Shown one piece after another: positions 22,112 through 34,550 of a DNA stretch of 64,000 nucleotides (position 1 is the first letter of the stretch; every line of letters begins with the position of its first letter). A program made the position numbers and the translations under genes. The stretch comes from Triglochin maritima (Eukaryota; Streptophyta; Magnoliopsida; Alismatales; Juncaginaceae), in NCBI GenBank assembly GCA_963682175.1, contig OY821775.1:34470053-34534052 (forward strand). The letters run 5' to 3'. The notes beneath the pieces were generated by a model. It worked only from the letters and a program-made list of their open reading frames with translations, was not told the DNA's origin and did not search any database.

Positions 22112-24363
22112 ATATCGGTTACCTTCGAATCCTCACCATGCTTGACGAATTTTTGTTTCATGATAATCTGATTTGAGATAAAAATTTGGTGGTTATGTTT
22201 TTTTGGATAAAGAAAGATAACAGGAAAATCAGCATTGCTTATTTACATGATGCGCATGTTATATATGTTGATTGTTCATGTTTTTTCTTTCAAATTCGTT
22301 TTTGATATTCTGGAAATGAAAACTCAGAGGTTTTTTTTATCTTTAAATGAAATAATATGATCGTTCATTTAGAGATATAAGTGGTGCATGTTTGCTGAGT
22401 TCTTTCTAACATGCGATTAGGGTTTAGACTAGACTCTACTTGTTGCGCATGTTTTGGTTCATTAGAGCATGCATCTAGGGTTAGATTTTGCTCCTCCATT
22501 CTTGCGCATCTATGTATTGTTTAAGATGGATTTTTCCTGATTTTATTTCGAGCCAATATGATATGTTGCTCTCCCCTCATTGCACATACATAGATGTGAC
22601 CAGAATTCTGTTTTTTCTGTGTTGTTACCTGTATTCTTTGAGCATGTATTAGATAAAATCAGAAGTTATTTTCCATGTTGATTATTCTAAATCATGCACA
22701 TGTATACATGAAATCTGATGTCTATTTTTCCTGATTTTTCCGAATTAGGGTTACATATTATTTATTCTAATCTTTGAGCATGTATACATGAAATCTGTGT
22801 TAACCCGGTCATGATGATCTTCTGTTTTTGCGCATGTTTTATGTGATAATCAGTAGTTTAATTCTCTGATAGTTTTCATGCTTGAATTATATGATAATTT
22901 TTGTGTGTCATTTGTATATCATCATGCATGTCGGATTGCATGGATGGATCAAATGTTGTTATCTCTGATTCGTGTACATGCATGACTGATCTCATGTTTG
23001 CTGGAATTTCGTGTATATGCTTGTTTATTTAGCATTTTTCAATATGAGCATGCATCTAGAGTAGATTTTTATTGCCATATGCATATGCATGATAATTGTG
23101 TTGCCTTGTTGCTCCAAAGAATTTCGGATATGGCTGTTTTTGGAGCATTAACATGCATGTGATTGATTGGTTTCCTTACTGAAAAATGCGCATTTATGCT
23201 TGCTGTTTTCTTGAAAATTTCGATTTTTTCCTTTCCAATACAAGTAGCATAATTATTGTTGATTGCATGCTTATATTGATTAAGGAAAGATTGGCAAATT
23301 CTGAAATTTTTAGAGCATATTATGGGCTGGAGTTTTGTTGCCTTAAAAGTATTTTTTGAATGCTTTCCTTTGATGCACATATATGTGTTGATCTCATTTA
23401 AGGAATTTTGGATTTTTGGGAATGATAGCATGCATTTCATTTGAAATATTTCCTTTATGATTAAATCCACATACATGTGTTGATCTCATTGAGGATTTTT
23501 CCAGATTTTTCTTTCGTAATGCGAGTAGGATAATTTTTACGCTCTCGTGATTATGTTGATTCGGGAAAGAAAAGAAAATTTCTGTTTTGAGATACTATTA
23601 TGGAGATTGATTGGTATTTCCATATACATTTTTCTTATGCTCCATATGTGCATTGTTTCCTTATATATTACTTCCTTCTTATTTGGAAGTGGTGTACACT
23701 TTATTCATGCGTGTGATTGTTCTAACGTATTGGAAGATTGCTACCTTATTGAGAGTTGAGCGTAATTTCATTCATTCATTTCCATTTGCAATAGATATCG
23801 CAATGGGCTGTAATATTATGGACTGTAATAATTATGGACTTTGGACTGTTTATTGCCCTAGGGAGATGAGGGGCTCCTTTATTTTTATTATTGCGATATT
23901 ATTGCTATAAGGCTTATGCAGGTTCCCATCTACAGTGCTAAATCCCTATGGGGGATCCTTAGCTCGATATGGAAGTAATGTAGCAATTAATTTCTGTGTG
24001 ATCTTGATTGGAATGTTCTGAAAGGAACATTTTTTTTGGAACTTGTATGCCTAGTGAGAGTTGCAAGGTAGAAGTGTTTTGTGTAAACCACCTTGCAACC
24101 GGCGGATAATTATTTATTTGCTGCTGATTTGCCATGATTTATACGTTTTTTTTAGGGTTATTAAATCATGATGGAGCGCAATATATGAATTGGTAAAATA
24201 GCTTTATTAACTATTGCATGAGGATTTGATCGAACGCTTTATGTTTTCCTTTGGTCTGAATGATATAGTTATTAAGTTAGTTTATTTTTTATGACTATTG
24301 CGACTCGTTGTATTTTATGCTAGAACTCATGTATCACTATGTGGTTTTTTGTCCTAGATTTTT
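22112..24363 (+). other. Long leader of the deleted copia element
   Basis: 2.25 kb between primer site and gag ATG, very T-rich, with many repeats of 'gcatgcat', 'gagcatgtatacatgaaatctg' and 'ttttcctgattt' type. ORFs are short and unconvincing. A leader intron is possible but not shown. Confidence 0.6.
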
Positions 24364-24555
24364 ATGGCTGCTTCCAAAAGCATTGTCGCTGATCTGACTC
24401 GAGGAGATAAACTCAATGAAAGAACTTACGATCTGTGGCATCGTAAAATTGAGTATCTCTTAGACGATCAGGACATGTTAGAAAATATAACCCAAACTAT
24501 GTCTCCCCCCGAGGAGGGGAACACTGCGCAGCATCGTAGAAATATGGATGTCTAG
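24364..24555 (+). pseudogene. Copia gag N-terminus
   Basis: Begins MAASKSIVADLTRGDKLNE and continues with YDLWHRKIEYLLDDQDML, the usual start of this copia Gag type. It ends at a stop just after the deletion junction near 24545. Capsid and nucleocapsid regions are lost. Confidence 0.8.
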
Positions 24556-26453
24556 GGATTCTACATTCTTGGAAAATGTTTTTCCAACTCTTGCTGGACC
24601 TATCAAAGAGTCAGTGGACTTCTTTGAACAACAAGATGAGGACATTGCCACTCCATGGGATAAGGATCTGGAAGTTGAACATGAGGTTCCACCAGTCAAT
24701 CCTAGTGGGAGCAGTAATGCTGAGGATCTGATAGCTCTCACGGAGGATGAGTCATCAGATACCCATCTGCGTCGAAGTACACGCGGGCTCATTCCTCGTA
24801 GGCGGTTTCGCTTAGAGGAAGAGGCCCTCATGATAGCTCAAGAAGAAATTGATTATGAATCATCTGGGATGACAGTAATCGATGAGCAAGAACCAGAGAC
24901 CTTGAAAGAGGCTTTGGAAGGTCCAAATGCTAAAGAGTGGTTAGAAGCTATAAAGGAAGAGTTGGAGTCGATGAAAGTTAATTGAGTATGGGACTTGGTC
25001 GACCTACCGCCGAACCGAAAGGCCATTGGGGCCAAGTGGATCCTCAAGATTAAGAGGAAGGCGGATGGATCTATTGATAGATTCAAGGCTAGACTGGTAG
25101 CTAAAGGCTACACCCAAAGAGAAGACGTGGATTTTGAGGAAACTTTTTCACCCGTGGTTAGGTTTGCCTCCATCCGCCTTCTACTAGCTATTGTAGCTCA
25201 GATGGACTTAGAGCTTTACCAAATGGATATAAAGACTGCTTTTCTCAATGGAGAACTTGAGGAGGAGATCTATATGGATCAACCTCAAGGTTTTGAAGTC
25301 AAAGGACAAGAGTGCAAAGTGTGCAAGCTCAATAAGTCCTTATATGGCTTAAAACAAGCGTCTAGACAGTTGAACATTCGCTTCCATCAAGCTATATCAG
25401 AGAATGTGTTCTCTATGCTTAAGGAAGATCACTGTGTGTACGTTAAGAGATCCAATGATAAATTTGTCATTCTGACGTTGTATGTTGATGACATACTCAT
25501 GGCTGGCAATAGCAAAGAGTTGCTGAAATCCACTAAAGAGTGGTTGTCCTCCACGTTTGATATGAAGGACAGGGGTGAAGCTAGCTACGTCCTTGGTGTC
25601 AAGATAGTTAGAAATAGGTCGAAGAGACTTCTGGGATTGTCTCAAGAGACTTATATTAACAACATCTTGAAGAAATACCATATGGACAAATGCAAACCAA
25701 TCGACACTCCTGTTGAGAAGGGTTTGCACTTGAGCCTTGATAAGCATCCTGAGACTCCTGAAGAGAAGGCCAAAATGAGCAAGGTTCCAAAGTCAATGTT
25801 GTGGGAAGCCTTATGTACGCTATGATGTCTACTAGGCCATACATTTGTTATGTTATGGGCATGGTGAGTTGATGCCAGTCTAGCCCAAGCATGGAGCACT
25901 GGAAGGCAGTCAAGAGAATCATGAGATACCTCAGAGGAACGAGTAACTACATGTTGTGTTACCAAGCATCAGATCTCCGCCTGATTGGTTATAGTGATGC
26001 CGATTGGGCTGGAGACATTGATGAAAGGAAGTCTACCTCTGGTTATGCTTTCTTGCTGGATAATGGGGCCATCTCATGGTCCAGCAAGAAGCAAACCTGT
26101 ATAGCCCTGTCGACTATGGAAGCAGAGTATGTTGCATGCTCTGCAGCAGTACAGGAGGCAGTTTGGTTGAGGACGTTCTTACAACATACTGGGCTAGTAG
26201 AGACATCGGATGAGCCTGTTGTTGTCTATTGTGACAGCATGGCTGCCCTTTGTTATGTGAAAGACCCCAAATATCATGGAAAGACCAAACATATATAGGT
26301 TAGGTATCATTTTGTGAAGGACATCATAGCGAGAAAGGATGTTGTGTTAAAACATGTGTCTACTAGTCTTATGGTAGCTGACCCTCTTACCAAGGCCATA
26401 GCTAAGGACTCGTTTGTGTCTCATGTGAAGTCCTTAGGCTTACACAGACTTTG
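24556..26453 (+). pseudogene. Copia reverse transcriptase / RNase H, disrupted
   Basis: Three segments form one former frame. 24548-24985 is the pre-RT region (HLRRSTRGLIPRRRF, EALEGPNAKEWLEAIKEE). 24995-25825 has the RT core: KARLVAKGYTQ, FSPVVRFASIRLL, QMDIKTAFLNGEL, NKSLYGLKQASR and the catalytic YVDDILMAG. 25830-26453 has the RNase H: DADWAGDIDERKSTSGYAF, STMEAEYVA and CDSMAALCY, with D, E and D catalytic positions present. Defects: TGA at 24985 (a Gly or Trp position), a frameshift near 25790, TGA near 25868, TAG at 26296. The end LGLHRL* at 26453 fits the normal C-terminus. Two stops are consistent with C-to-T decay. Integrase is absent upstream. Confidence 0.93.
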
Positions 26454-27708
26454 ATGCATTGACATGTCTAAATTCCTTTTATGAGTGATTGTGTTTTCCT
26501 TTCGACTATATATGTTTGGTTGATGTAGTTGTTCTAGCATAAAATATTATTTTGTCAATAGGTTGAAGAATGCTCACTCACACGAGCATTCGCCTCTGGC
26601 GCTTTTGATAGCGAGCAGAGATGAGACTGATCATGAGGAGATCTTGTATGATAGATCCAGAGAAGTTCATGATAGGACAATCACCTTGATTAGGAATCAA
26701 GATGAGATCCTCTATGTTGGTGAGGATTGACATGAATGTTCCCACGATTCATGTGACCTATAGAAGCCAAGTGCGAGCATCACATGTGGCGCCAGGTGGC
26801 ACCTGTATGGTGTTAAGGCGACAATGATGAAGCTCGGGTCAGGCGCATAGGGGGTGCGACTGGACTAAGACTTGTATGGTGTTGAGAGACAGACATACTG
26901 TTGTGTACAGTATGATCCACCATAACATGTTTGTCATACAACATGTGCTGAGTGACCATTTGGAAGTGAAAGGATGGATCCCTGCTCCTTCACTGTGTGA
27001 GTCCAAGACTTGATTGTCATTAGTTACCCTCAGTGACCTTCGACGACACCATGAAGCAAAGAGTTGATGTGGCTACTTTGGGATGTTATCTATGACCATG
27101 AGAGATTTGGTCTAAACAGGCATCTTCGGGAAAGGAGTCAACTCTGAGTGTAATGGTGGTCTGGGGGGAAGGGAAAGGTTTGACTTGACTGCGCTAAAAG
27201 TATTTGCTGAGCCCAACTGTATTGGATACAGTAGCAAGTACCTTGAGGACAAGAAGGTATTCTCTCCGAGGGATCGAGATACCGTTCATGTTAAGTGAGT
27301 TTCTGAGTAAACCTGGGGAACTGTGATGTGCATTTTGACTGCTTATTTGTTGTTTTATGAGGATGTTGTCATTCTGGCCTTCTAGTAAGGTTTCTAGTTT
27401 AAGACTCCTAAATTGCAGGTGCATCACCGCTCGCACGACCCATTTGTCCGTATGATCGGAAGAGTACATGTGTCGGGGACACAGATGGTCGTGTATCGAG
27501 GATACATGATCAGAGACTTGCGTATTGTGGATGTGTACTTGGAGAGAGGAGTAGTTGTATGTATCATGGATATATACATATGTGTCGGGGACACATAAAG
27601 AGGTGACATATTGCCATTGTGTGATTGTATGTATCAGGTATATATGCATGTGTCGGGGACACAAAAGCATATGACATGTTCTTAACATGCTGTTGTGCAA
27701 GTAGGAGA
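26454..27708 (+). other. 3' non-coding region and polypurine tract of the copia element
   Basis: 1.25 kb with no credible gene. It contains three copies of the hairpin GTGTCGGGGACAC (27470, 27582, 27650) plus related GTGTATCGAGGATACAT. It ends in GTAGGAGA (27701-27708), a short polypurine tract next to the LTR. Confidence 0.65.
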
Positions 27709-28091
27709 TATTGGATTAATCTAGGATTAATAAGATATTTGCCCAAAACACTGACACATGGCACGTCCCTATTGGACTACACATTTAAGGGTTTAGGGTG
27801 GAGCCATCTATATAAGGAGGGGAGCCTCCCATTGGATAGAAGAACAAGTGTGCAAACCCTAGCCTCCACCCACCCTAGCCGCCACCTTCTCTCTCTCCCA
27901 TTTCGTCCCTCCACCTCCACCAATCTCATTCCGTGGACTCTTGGGTTGTGGACTCGTGCTGCTTCTCCAAGAGAGTAGGAGACCGACCAGTGAAAAGTAT
28001 TCCGTAAGGTGACCTCCGATCTTCCTTCCGCTGCCACAGATTCTCTCCAAGAAAGGTACTCCTGAACCTGTAGAATCGTTGTTTGCTAACA
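27709..28091 (+). repeat. 3' LTR of the copia element
   Basis: 383 bp, begins TATTGGATTA and ends GCTAACA, partner of 21716-22097. TATA box TATATAA at 27809-27815. Confidence 0.92.
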
Positions 28092-28096
28092 GGGCA
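28092..28096. repeat. Target-site duplication GGGCA, right
   Basis: Identical to 21711-21715. Confidence 0.9.
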
Positions 28097-28760
28097 GACT
28101 CAACGTCGTGATGGCACTATGTAGGGCACTTGCCACAAGTTGGGATGTTAATCTGGAAGACCACTTTGTGCCAAACAGTGGGTCACTGCGGAGCGACCCG
28201 CTTGTGTTTTAGTCCAATGTGGTTGGTGGTTCGATTTGTAGGTAGAGGGATCTCTTCGGGTGGAACCCCGAGCGGTGCAACTATATAGAGTTGTTGCCTT
28301 CTTGTTGCATGCGTGTTAGATAGGGATCCTGCATATCTTGTCATCTTGATTTTAGACCCAGGGCATACTGAGTTTTCTTTATTGAAAACTCATGCATATA
28401 TGTTGATGCTTTGCTTCAGGTACTTAGGTTCCTTTAGGGGTGGACTGGACATGTTTTGGAGGATTCTTTGCACGAGGGACACGTCGACCAGATTCTTCAA
28501 TTTATCTTTTGCTTCCGCATTATTTATGATGTATTCCCCTTTTGAACTCGATGTAATGTATTTGACCTTATTACCATATATGGATAATCTCTGTCGTTTT
28601 ACTTATATTTTATGTTAGTCTATCCATGTATGTTCCTATTCAATGTTGTCGAGTCTTGTAGTCTGTTAGTGTAACCCCTTCAGCCATCGCGGATGTCTCC
28701 GATCGTGACACTCCTATTGGGTTCCCTAGTGTGCGTACCCGCAAGATCGGGGGCGTTACA

Positions 28761-29219
28761 CAAATGCTTAACCGTATCCGCCGATTGTGGATTTTAATCC
28801 GCCACTTGCGGATCATTTTTCTCTGATTGCGTCCAAATTTAACAACTTTGGTTAACATAATAAACACGTGGGGTGTGCCCAGAGTTGTTGGTTCGAGCCC
28901 ATTTGGTTTTAATTGTCAAACTACTCCTTAGGTTCAGGAGATTCTGGACTTTTGCAACCAACATATTTTTCTTTACACTTAACTCCCTCTGGGTTTTCAC
29001 TTGGGTCCTTCCTGAGTTCCAATCCAAACCTTGGCATTACAAACAGGTCCAGAACCTTCCAAATCAGCCCATTCTTTTTGTGTTTAGGTCATTTTCTCTT
29101 CCTTTCTCTTCTTTTTGTATGAACCCTGAAACACATCAAATAAACACTCGAGTATCACAAAATTGGAGTGAAATATAGGATATATAGCATGAATGCAATG
29201 TATTATATGCTACTAATCA
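28761..29219 (-). repeat. Truncated 3' LTR, second subfamily
   Basis: Shares its ending ('ctccctctgggttttcactt' block, then 'gctactaatca') with 31850-32260. The inner ~1 kb is missing. Confidence 0.75.
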
Positions 29220-29600
29220 GGGAACATATGGACATTCCCCGATAACGTGACCACTCAACCCGCAACAGTCACACGGTATGGCTACTAGACCCACCGGTGC
29301 ACTCATATCATCTATCGTACGCATGAAAGAGGCCAAAGTTTTTTGTAATGTCGCAGTTGTTGACCAACATATGATCCGACATAACCATATGGTGGTCTAG
29401 CAATCAGTGCCTCTGTCATATTACCCCAAATTGAAGACTGCTCAGCCACACAATTAAGATTGTCCCAACAATACGGGGTGCTTGTCTGAGGCACCCTAGG
29501 ATGCATGGGTCTGGAATACCATGGAGAATAGTCCTGGTCCCAACAATAAATTGGATGGTTGCCTATGTAACCATCCATCTCAACACAGTACTCTCGAGTC
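29220..29600 (-). pseudogene. Gag-like fragment, second subfamily
   Basis: The minus frame 29312-29578 begins MDGYIGNHPIYCWDQDYS and matches the gag-like protein at 7659-8102 (MEMDGYMGDHPYHSWDQD) throughout. A frameshift precedes the zinc-knuckle region, whose DNA is still visible at 29225-29290. No intact protein. Confidence 0.65.
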
Positions 29601-30714
29601 GACCACTCTCACAACCACAAGGCCAAGCTCGCAAAAAGTGCTTGACTCGACCGTAAATTGCTTAAAGAGAGTGTAAGAGGGAGGAGACTAGAATGTAGAA
29701 GTAGGTGAGAAGAAGATGACTCAGAGGAGAAGAAAGAATCCCTAAAACTTGCATGGGTAAGGGTGAGGGTAGAAGCTTAGTCTAGCGAACACGGCTCAAA
29801 CAAGCTTAGGCTAGCTATGGGTCCTTAAGCTAGACGATTCCAAACGTTGAGCTCAAGCGCAACACGCCTCACCTCCCTACGATGAAGACCACAAAGCCCA
29901 GCAAGTGAGCCAAGATCCAGAGATCTCGTCTTTCCTACTATCGACAAAGTGGGAGACGCCGATCAGGCTGTGACGGTCGTGACTGGATCACTCTCCTATT
30001 GCGTCCGAATCCTAGTGGTCAATGTCTACTTGATTTTAGATTAAGGCTTCACTTGAGTGTCATTTGTGGGGCTAAGGGAGGGGTGATGAAATCCCCCACC
30101 TTATCTTTAAGACTATAGGTGGTGCCCCTTAAAGAAGTTTTGAAATCTTAGGCTAGCAAGCAACTCACCAAATAAGCACTCTCCTCACTCTTGCTACAAT
30201 GCATCTTACTAACTAATGCATGCTCTAACCATGCATGAATGAGAGAACGGGTGTACGTACCTCACGCCATCAATCGACAACAAGAATTTAAAGCAAATGA
30301 AAGAGAATGTGCATGCAAGGTCTACAAATGATGCATGACCTAGATGGCAAATAATCTAATCTTTTGCTTTGAGTTTTAGGGTCCAAGTTGTCTTAACAAT
30401 AGGTCATCTAAGCCAAATTAATTACTGACACTAAAGAAAAGCATGCATGGGATAAATAGTGGAAGGAAACAACAAGAAAATGGCAAAGAAAGCTACTATG
30501 GAAACAAAAGAGAAAAACACCTCACCAAATCCCCCAGTGGTGGATCCAAATCTGCTACTCGCAGATTGTCTGGGAATTCTGGTCCCCAGACTTCACCAGC
30601 AAGCTCCTGAGCTTGTTTAGGTCCCCCTATCCATATGTAATAACCAAAAGAGAAAAGAAAACGAAAAAAACAAAACAAAACCCCCACCGAAATGGTGAAT
30701 CGGACTACGAAAAT
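29601..30714 (-). other. Leader of the second-subfamily element
   Basis: Collinear with 8103-9210 but diverged. No recognised coding region. Confidence 0.6.
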
Positions 30715-30734
30715 GGCTCCCCGACACGATGCCA
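30715..30734 (-). other. Primer-binding site, diverged tRNA-Asp-like
   Basis: Minus strand TGGCATCGTGTCGGGGAGCC, in the same position as 9211-9228 but with several differences from the tRNA-Asp complement. Either decayed or matched to another tRNA. Confidence 0.6.
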
Positions 30735-30740
30735 AAAACT

Positions 30741-32260
30741 TGATTATCAGTTATAATACCACAAGTGCACGACCGTGATGAAGCAGTGGCAAGTACGGGT
30801 CAGTCCACAGGGAGCGTGTACGAGTCAAATTTGTGATACTCTTGTGGGGAAAGAAGAGAGAGGAATGCGAGCAGAAGTAAACTACAATGCGAGCGAAATA
30901 AAAAACAAACGATAAAATAAAATCCCTTAGGGGGTAGACAAAGAATGCAAATATGAAAATATGTGTATGTATGTGTTTATTTATGCTCAACACAACATGT
31001 AATACATGAAATCCATAAAACTAAATCCAACTTTGCCTCCAAATGAAATAAGGTAAAACATTATCATTAAAACATACAAGACAATAATTCAAATGAAGCT
31101 AAATGAGATTACGCAAAAATACCACACCCCACTAACGCTCCACATGAAATAAGACTTACACAATTATTAAAACATACAAGATATTAATTAAGGTGAGGCC
31201 AACAAGAGCACATGCTCCCACATGTTATGTTTCTTTCTTCCACTCCATCCTTATCCTAACCTCACCATTCCCTATAGCTTAGGTTCACTAATTTAAGCAT
31301 TTGCTAAGCATCACTCAAGAGCATTAGCACATCAAGATAAGTGTGAAATCTCATTAGATGGTTATGGAAATCATGTAATGTTCAAAGGATTAGGATTAAC
31401 ACACACACCAAATACATCACATAATCACAACACCTTCCTCTCCACCTCCCCATGGGGATGGACTGCTCCCTACTCATCTCTAAACTAAAGCAACCATGAA
31501 AATACATAAACCCATAATGGACATGAAGAAAAAAAGATTAAGCAAACAACATAAAAGAAATTGCATCAAAGAAAAGACATCTATTTAAAGAACAAAAGTA
31601 AGACTTGATTGAAATGAAAGATTACTCCTTCTTCTCCTCTTACACTAATGAGTAGCAAAATAAACCTAAAACTAATGGAGAAGAAAGAAGAGGAGAGATT
31701 ACAATGGTATATATAGACTTATACTTGGTTACGATTAATTTGGAAATTATCGGACGGCTCTACATAACATCGGATGGTCTTCGAATGCTCGGACCCAAGA
31801 ACCCGACCTGCGTCTGAAATCTGAGAGCAAAATGATCAGAGTGATCCTCCAGTGGCAGATCTAGAAGCTCTGATCTGGCTCAAATTCGTCCAGTGCATTA
31901 ATTTCTTCATTTCTCATGTAGGGTTAAGCCCTGGTACACTTGTTCGAGCCCGTTTGATTTAATTGGTGACATATTGATATGGTTGAATTCATGTGGCACA
32001 ATATTTTGTTTTTCACCATCAGGTCCCTCTGGGTTTTCACTTGCGTCCTTCCTGACTTACAATCTGGTTCTTGGGCATTACAAACAGGTCAAGAGCCTTC
32101 CAAATCAATCCATTCTTGTTGCATTCTGGTCCTTTTTGCTCCATTTTTTCCTCTTTATTACCTAGCACCTGAAGCACTACAATAAACACTCGAGTAGCAC
32201 AATTTTGGGGTAACAAAATGATATATAGCATGAATACGTTGTATGATATGCTACTAATCA
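30741..32260 (-). repeat. 5' LTR, second subfamily
   Basis: 1520 bp, ends TGATTATCAG (30741) and CTACTAATCA (32260). Shares the U5 block 'caagtgcacg' and downstream hairpin region with the 3386 family, while U3 is different. Confidence 0.8.
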
Positions 32261-32736
32261 AGGACAAACTTCTTTGGGACGCAAGTGTCCCACTCGGGAC
32301 GCAAGTGTCCTGACTCCTGAATCCTTATACATGGACGACTATTCGGGACGATTTAGTCTCAGATCGGGGTGAGTCAGTCTTGGGGTCTATAAATGTGATT
32401 CTCGGCATACCTTTCACTCTTTCAGTTATGGGGTCTATAAATTCCTTCTGTTGCTTGTCATATTTAGGTGTTCCCTGACGGCTTGACCTTCTTAGTTCTT
32501 ACAATTCATTTCCATCACGAACAAATGGCTTAAAACACTACAATGATCACTACTCCAATGATGATGAGGATTATATATTCGAAGGACCCTGGGTAGACAT
32601 AATCCACCCGGCGTGGCTAGAAGCCGGCCAACTATGCCTAGAAACATAGGGTTAGAAATGGTTTAACATAGGAACATAGGAAGTTCACTTAACAACTTAA
32701 ATTGTACATTGGTCTAACACTCAAAAAATTAGAAAG
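32261..32736. other. Repeat-derived spacer with GGGACGCAAGTGTCCC dyads
   Basis: Two near-identical GGGACGCAAGTGTCC units 20 bp apart (32276 and 32296), then unclassified sequence. The 'ttaaattgtacattggtctaacactcaaaaa' tract at 32694 recurs at 34133. No gene seen. Confidence 0.5.
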
Positions 32737-32826
32737 GACGTTTTTGTTTTTGAGCATTAGATCAATAATTAGTTAAGATTAATACTGGGTACTTAAAAGT
32801 TTCATGTCTTCTATACAAAAGGAAGT
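32737..32826 (+). repeat. Terminal inverted repeat, left (MULE-like)
   Basis: Reverse complement matches 37053-37140 over its full length. Confidence 0.75.
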
Positions 32827-32835
32827 TTCTTTGTA

Positions 32836-34180
32836 ATGTATTCTCGCTCTATGTCACCATTCTCTGTCCCGTATAGCGAGGGTTTTGGGTCCTCCTATGA
32901 GGGGAATGAGTTAAATGCAAACAACCATCGAGCTACATCGAGTGTCCATCGATCACTATCGAGTGCAGCATTACACTTCTTAAGGAACACAACATTATCG
33001 GATCCTTGGGTTTGTTTTTTTTTTTTGTAGGTGCCAGGCAAGAGACGTATTTGATGTTTTAAACTTGTTTTTCTTAATTCCATCCTACCATGTAACAAGT
33101 TTGTTTGTCTAGATCGTGTCCAAAACATGTCCAGAAGCAAAGTGTTTCCATAATGTGTACAAAGTCAGTCTGGGGTCGAACTAGGACATGTCCAGAGCGC
33201 GTCCAACGTTAGTCCATAATGGATTGATTCTGGATGCACCCATCACAAATTCTCATCTAACTCGTATCAAGGTTTTGTATTTACTTGGGAATATCATTTG
33301 CTCGATGGGCTCGATATAACCTCGATGAATACTCGACAATGTTTGCATGAAAACAATGTTTATATTACTTTAGTATCCACATTTTTGTTATAAGTTTCTT
33401 TGTCGATTTCTTCTGTGAAGCAAAACAATGTTTACTTTAATATCCACGTTTGGTGTGAAAACAATATTCACTTTAATATCCACATTTGGTGTAATTTACA
33501 GCTCGTTTATCTTGATTTAATCCTGTCATCTAACAAGTTTCTTGTCCCATCTTAAATTATAATAAGTTGTCATGTAATGTTTTAAACTTGTTTGTCTTAA
33601 TTCCATCCTACCATGTAACAAGTTTGTTTGTCCCGTCTCAATGTAAAAAGTTCACTTAACCAATTAAATTGAACTAAATATAATTGGTCTAACATCATTT
33701 GCAATTCGATATGTTGTTAATTAAGTTATATCATATTGGACACGTTGTTTCATGTCTTAGAGAGTTTTTTTTATTTACGTCAAGTTGTTAAGTAGAATGA
33801 ATAAAGTTGTTAATTACGTCAAAATGAATAAATGATCCAACTCGTTTGATCGAATGACCTAGGTCACTTAAGACAACTTGTCTCTAAGACATGAAACAAC
33901 ATATCCAATTGCATATGATTGTTGCTTTTGAGTGTTAGACCATTAATGTATAGTTCAATTTAATATGCTCCATGAATGATTGCTTTCCAGGTTCAGACCA
34001 TTAATATATAATTATGTGTAACTATTAAGTTAACTTCTTGAGGGACGAGGCTTCTTCATAAATTGTAAAACATATCATTTTCATAAAAACACAAATGGTT
34101 CAGAAATGGAACATAGGAAGTTCATGTGAAAACTTAAATTGTACAATGGCCTAACACTCAAAAACAATAATCTGCAATTG
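32836..34180. other. Non-coding part of the MULE-like element with internal repeats
   Basis: The segment 32836-32950 recurs at 37612-37720 in the same orientation. 33690-33770 is roughly inverted at 33860-33950, so 33690-33950 could fold back. 'Accatgtaacaagtttgtttg' blocks at 33088 and 33610 recur at 53350, 55140 and 57165. Confidence 0.55.
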
Positions 34181-34185
34181 GATAT

Positions 34186-34550
34186 GTGCAAGTTTTTCGG
34201 TTGTGGTGTGTTCAACGCTTGCAACGACCACAAATAGTAGCTTCAATTTTGTGTCCTTTTGAGGGAATTCTCTTCTTCTTCCTCCTACCACAACGTGGTT
34301 TTGTTACCCAAGGTATGATCTCAGCATTTTCAGCATTTTCCCAATGGGCTTTACAATCTGGAAAAATAGGGGGGGCATATGTTACATGATACATATTAGA
34401 AGTCCAATATAAAGTATAAAAATCGTGAATATTTTTACCAAGGAATTGTATTGCTGCACAAGCATGAGGGAAGGGATCCGAAGAATGCGCCAGTTCCGAC
34501 ACGTGAAATCAAATTGATCTAGGTTTACGGTGCAAGGTGGAGTTGTGTGT
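34186..34550 (-). pseudogene. MuDR-type transposase C-terminal fragment
   Basis: The minus frame contains DFYTLYWTSNMYHVTYAPPIFP, which fits the segment before the zinc knuckle in plant MULE transposases. It continues with GRRKKKRIPSKGHK and ICGRCKR, matching the Arg/Lys-rich block and the first Cys pair of the CCHC knuckle. The frame ends before the full knuckle. The catalytic DDE core upstream is absent or unrecognisable. Confidence 0.7.

Larger units (their letters stand above)
21716..28091 (+). mobile_element. Internally deleted Ty1/copia element
   Basis: LTRs of 382 and 383 bp, primer-binding site, ~2.25 kb leader, gag start, then reverse transcriptase and RNase H. The rest of gag, the protease and integrase are missing: the gag frame at 24545 runs straight into the pre-RT region. 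Flanked by GGGCA duplications. Several stops and one frameshift disrupt pol. The LTR ends are TA...CA and not TG...CA; the target duplications support this boundary. Confidence 0.93.
19450..28760 (+). repeat. Ty3/gypsy LTR (~2.9 kb) interrupted by a copia element
   Basis: Starts TGTAAGACTCGC after a polypurine tract and ends GGGGGCGTTACA at 28760, giving TG...CA ends. Without the inserted copia element (21716-28091 plus one target duplication) it is about 2.93 kb. It holds the microsatellite at 20721-21114. The second part, 28097-28760, has no coding capacity. No target duplication can be tested, since the 5' end of the element is rearranged. Confidence 0.75.
28761..32260 (-). mobile_element. 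Gypsy-like element, second subfamily, internally deleted
   Basis: A complete LTR (30741-32260) and a 5'-truncated copy of the other LTR (28761-29219) flank 1.5 kb of internal sequence on the minus strand. The internal part matches 7740-9230 of the first element: gag-like fragment, leader and primer site. Everything downstream of the gag-like region is deleted. No target duplication can be read, since the left LTR is cut exactly where the gypsy LTR ends at 28760. Confidence 0.8.

Noticed and set aside
21783..22161. ORFs in the copia LTR (also 27625-28050)
   Set aside because: Both LTR copies contain them with differences that alter the frames; they span TATA box and leader, so not proteins.
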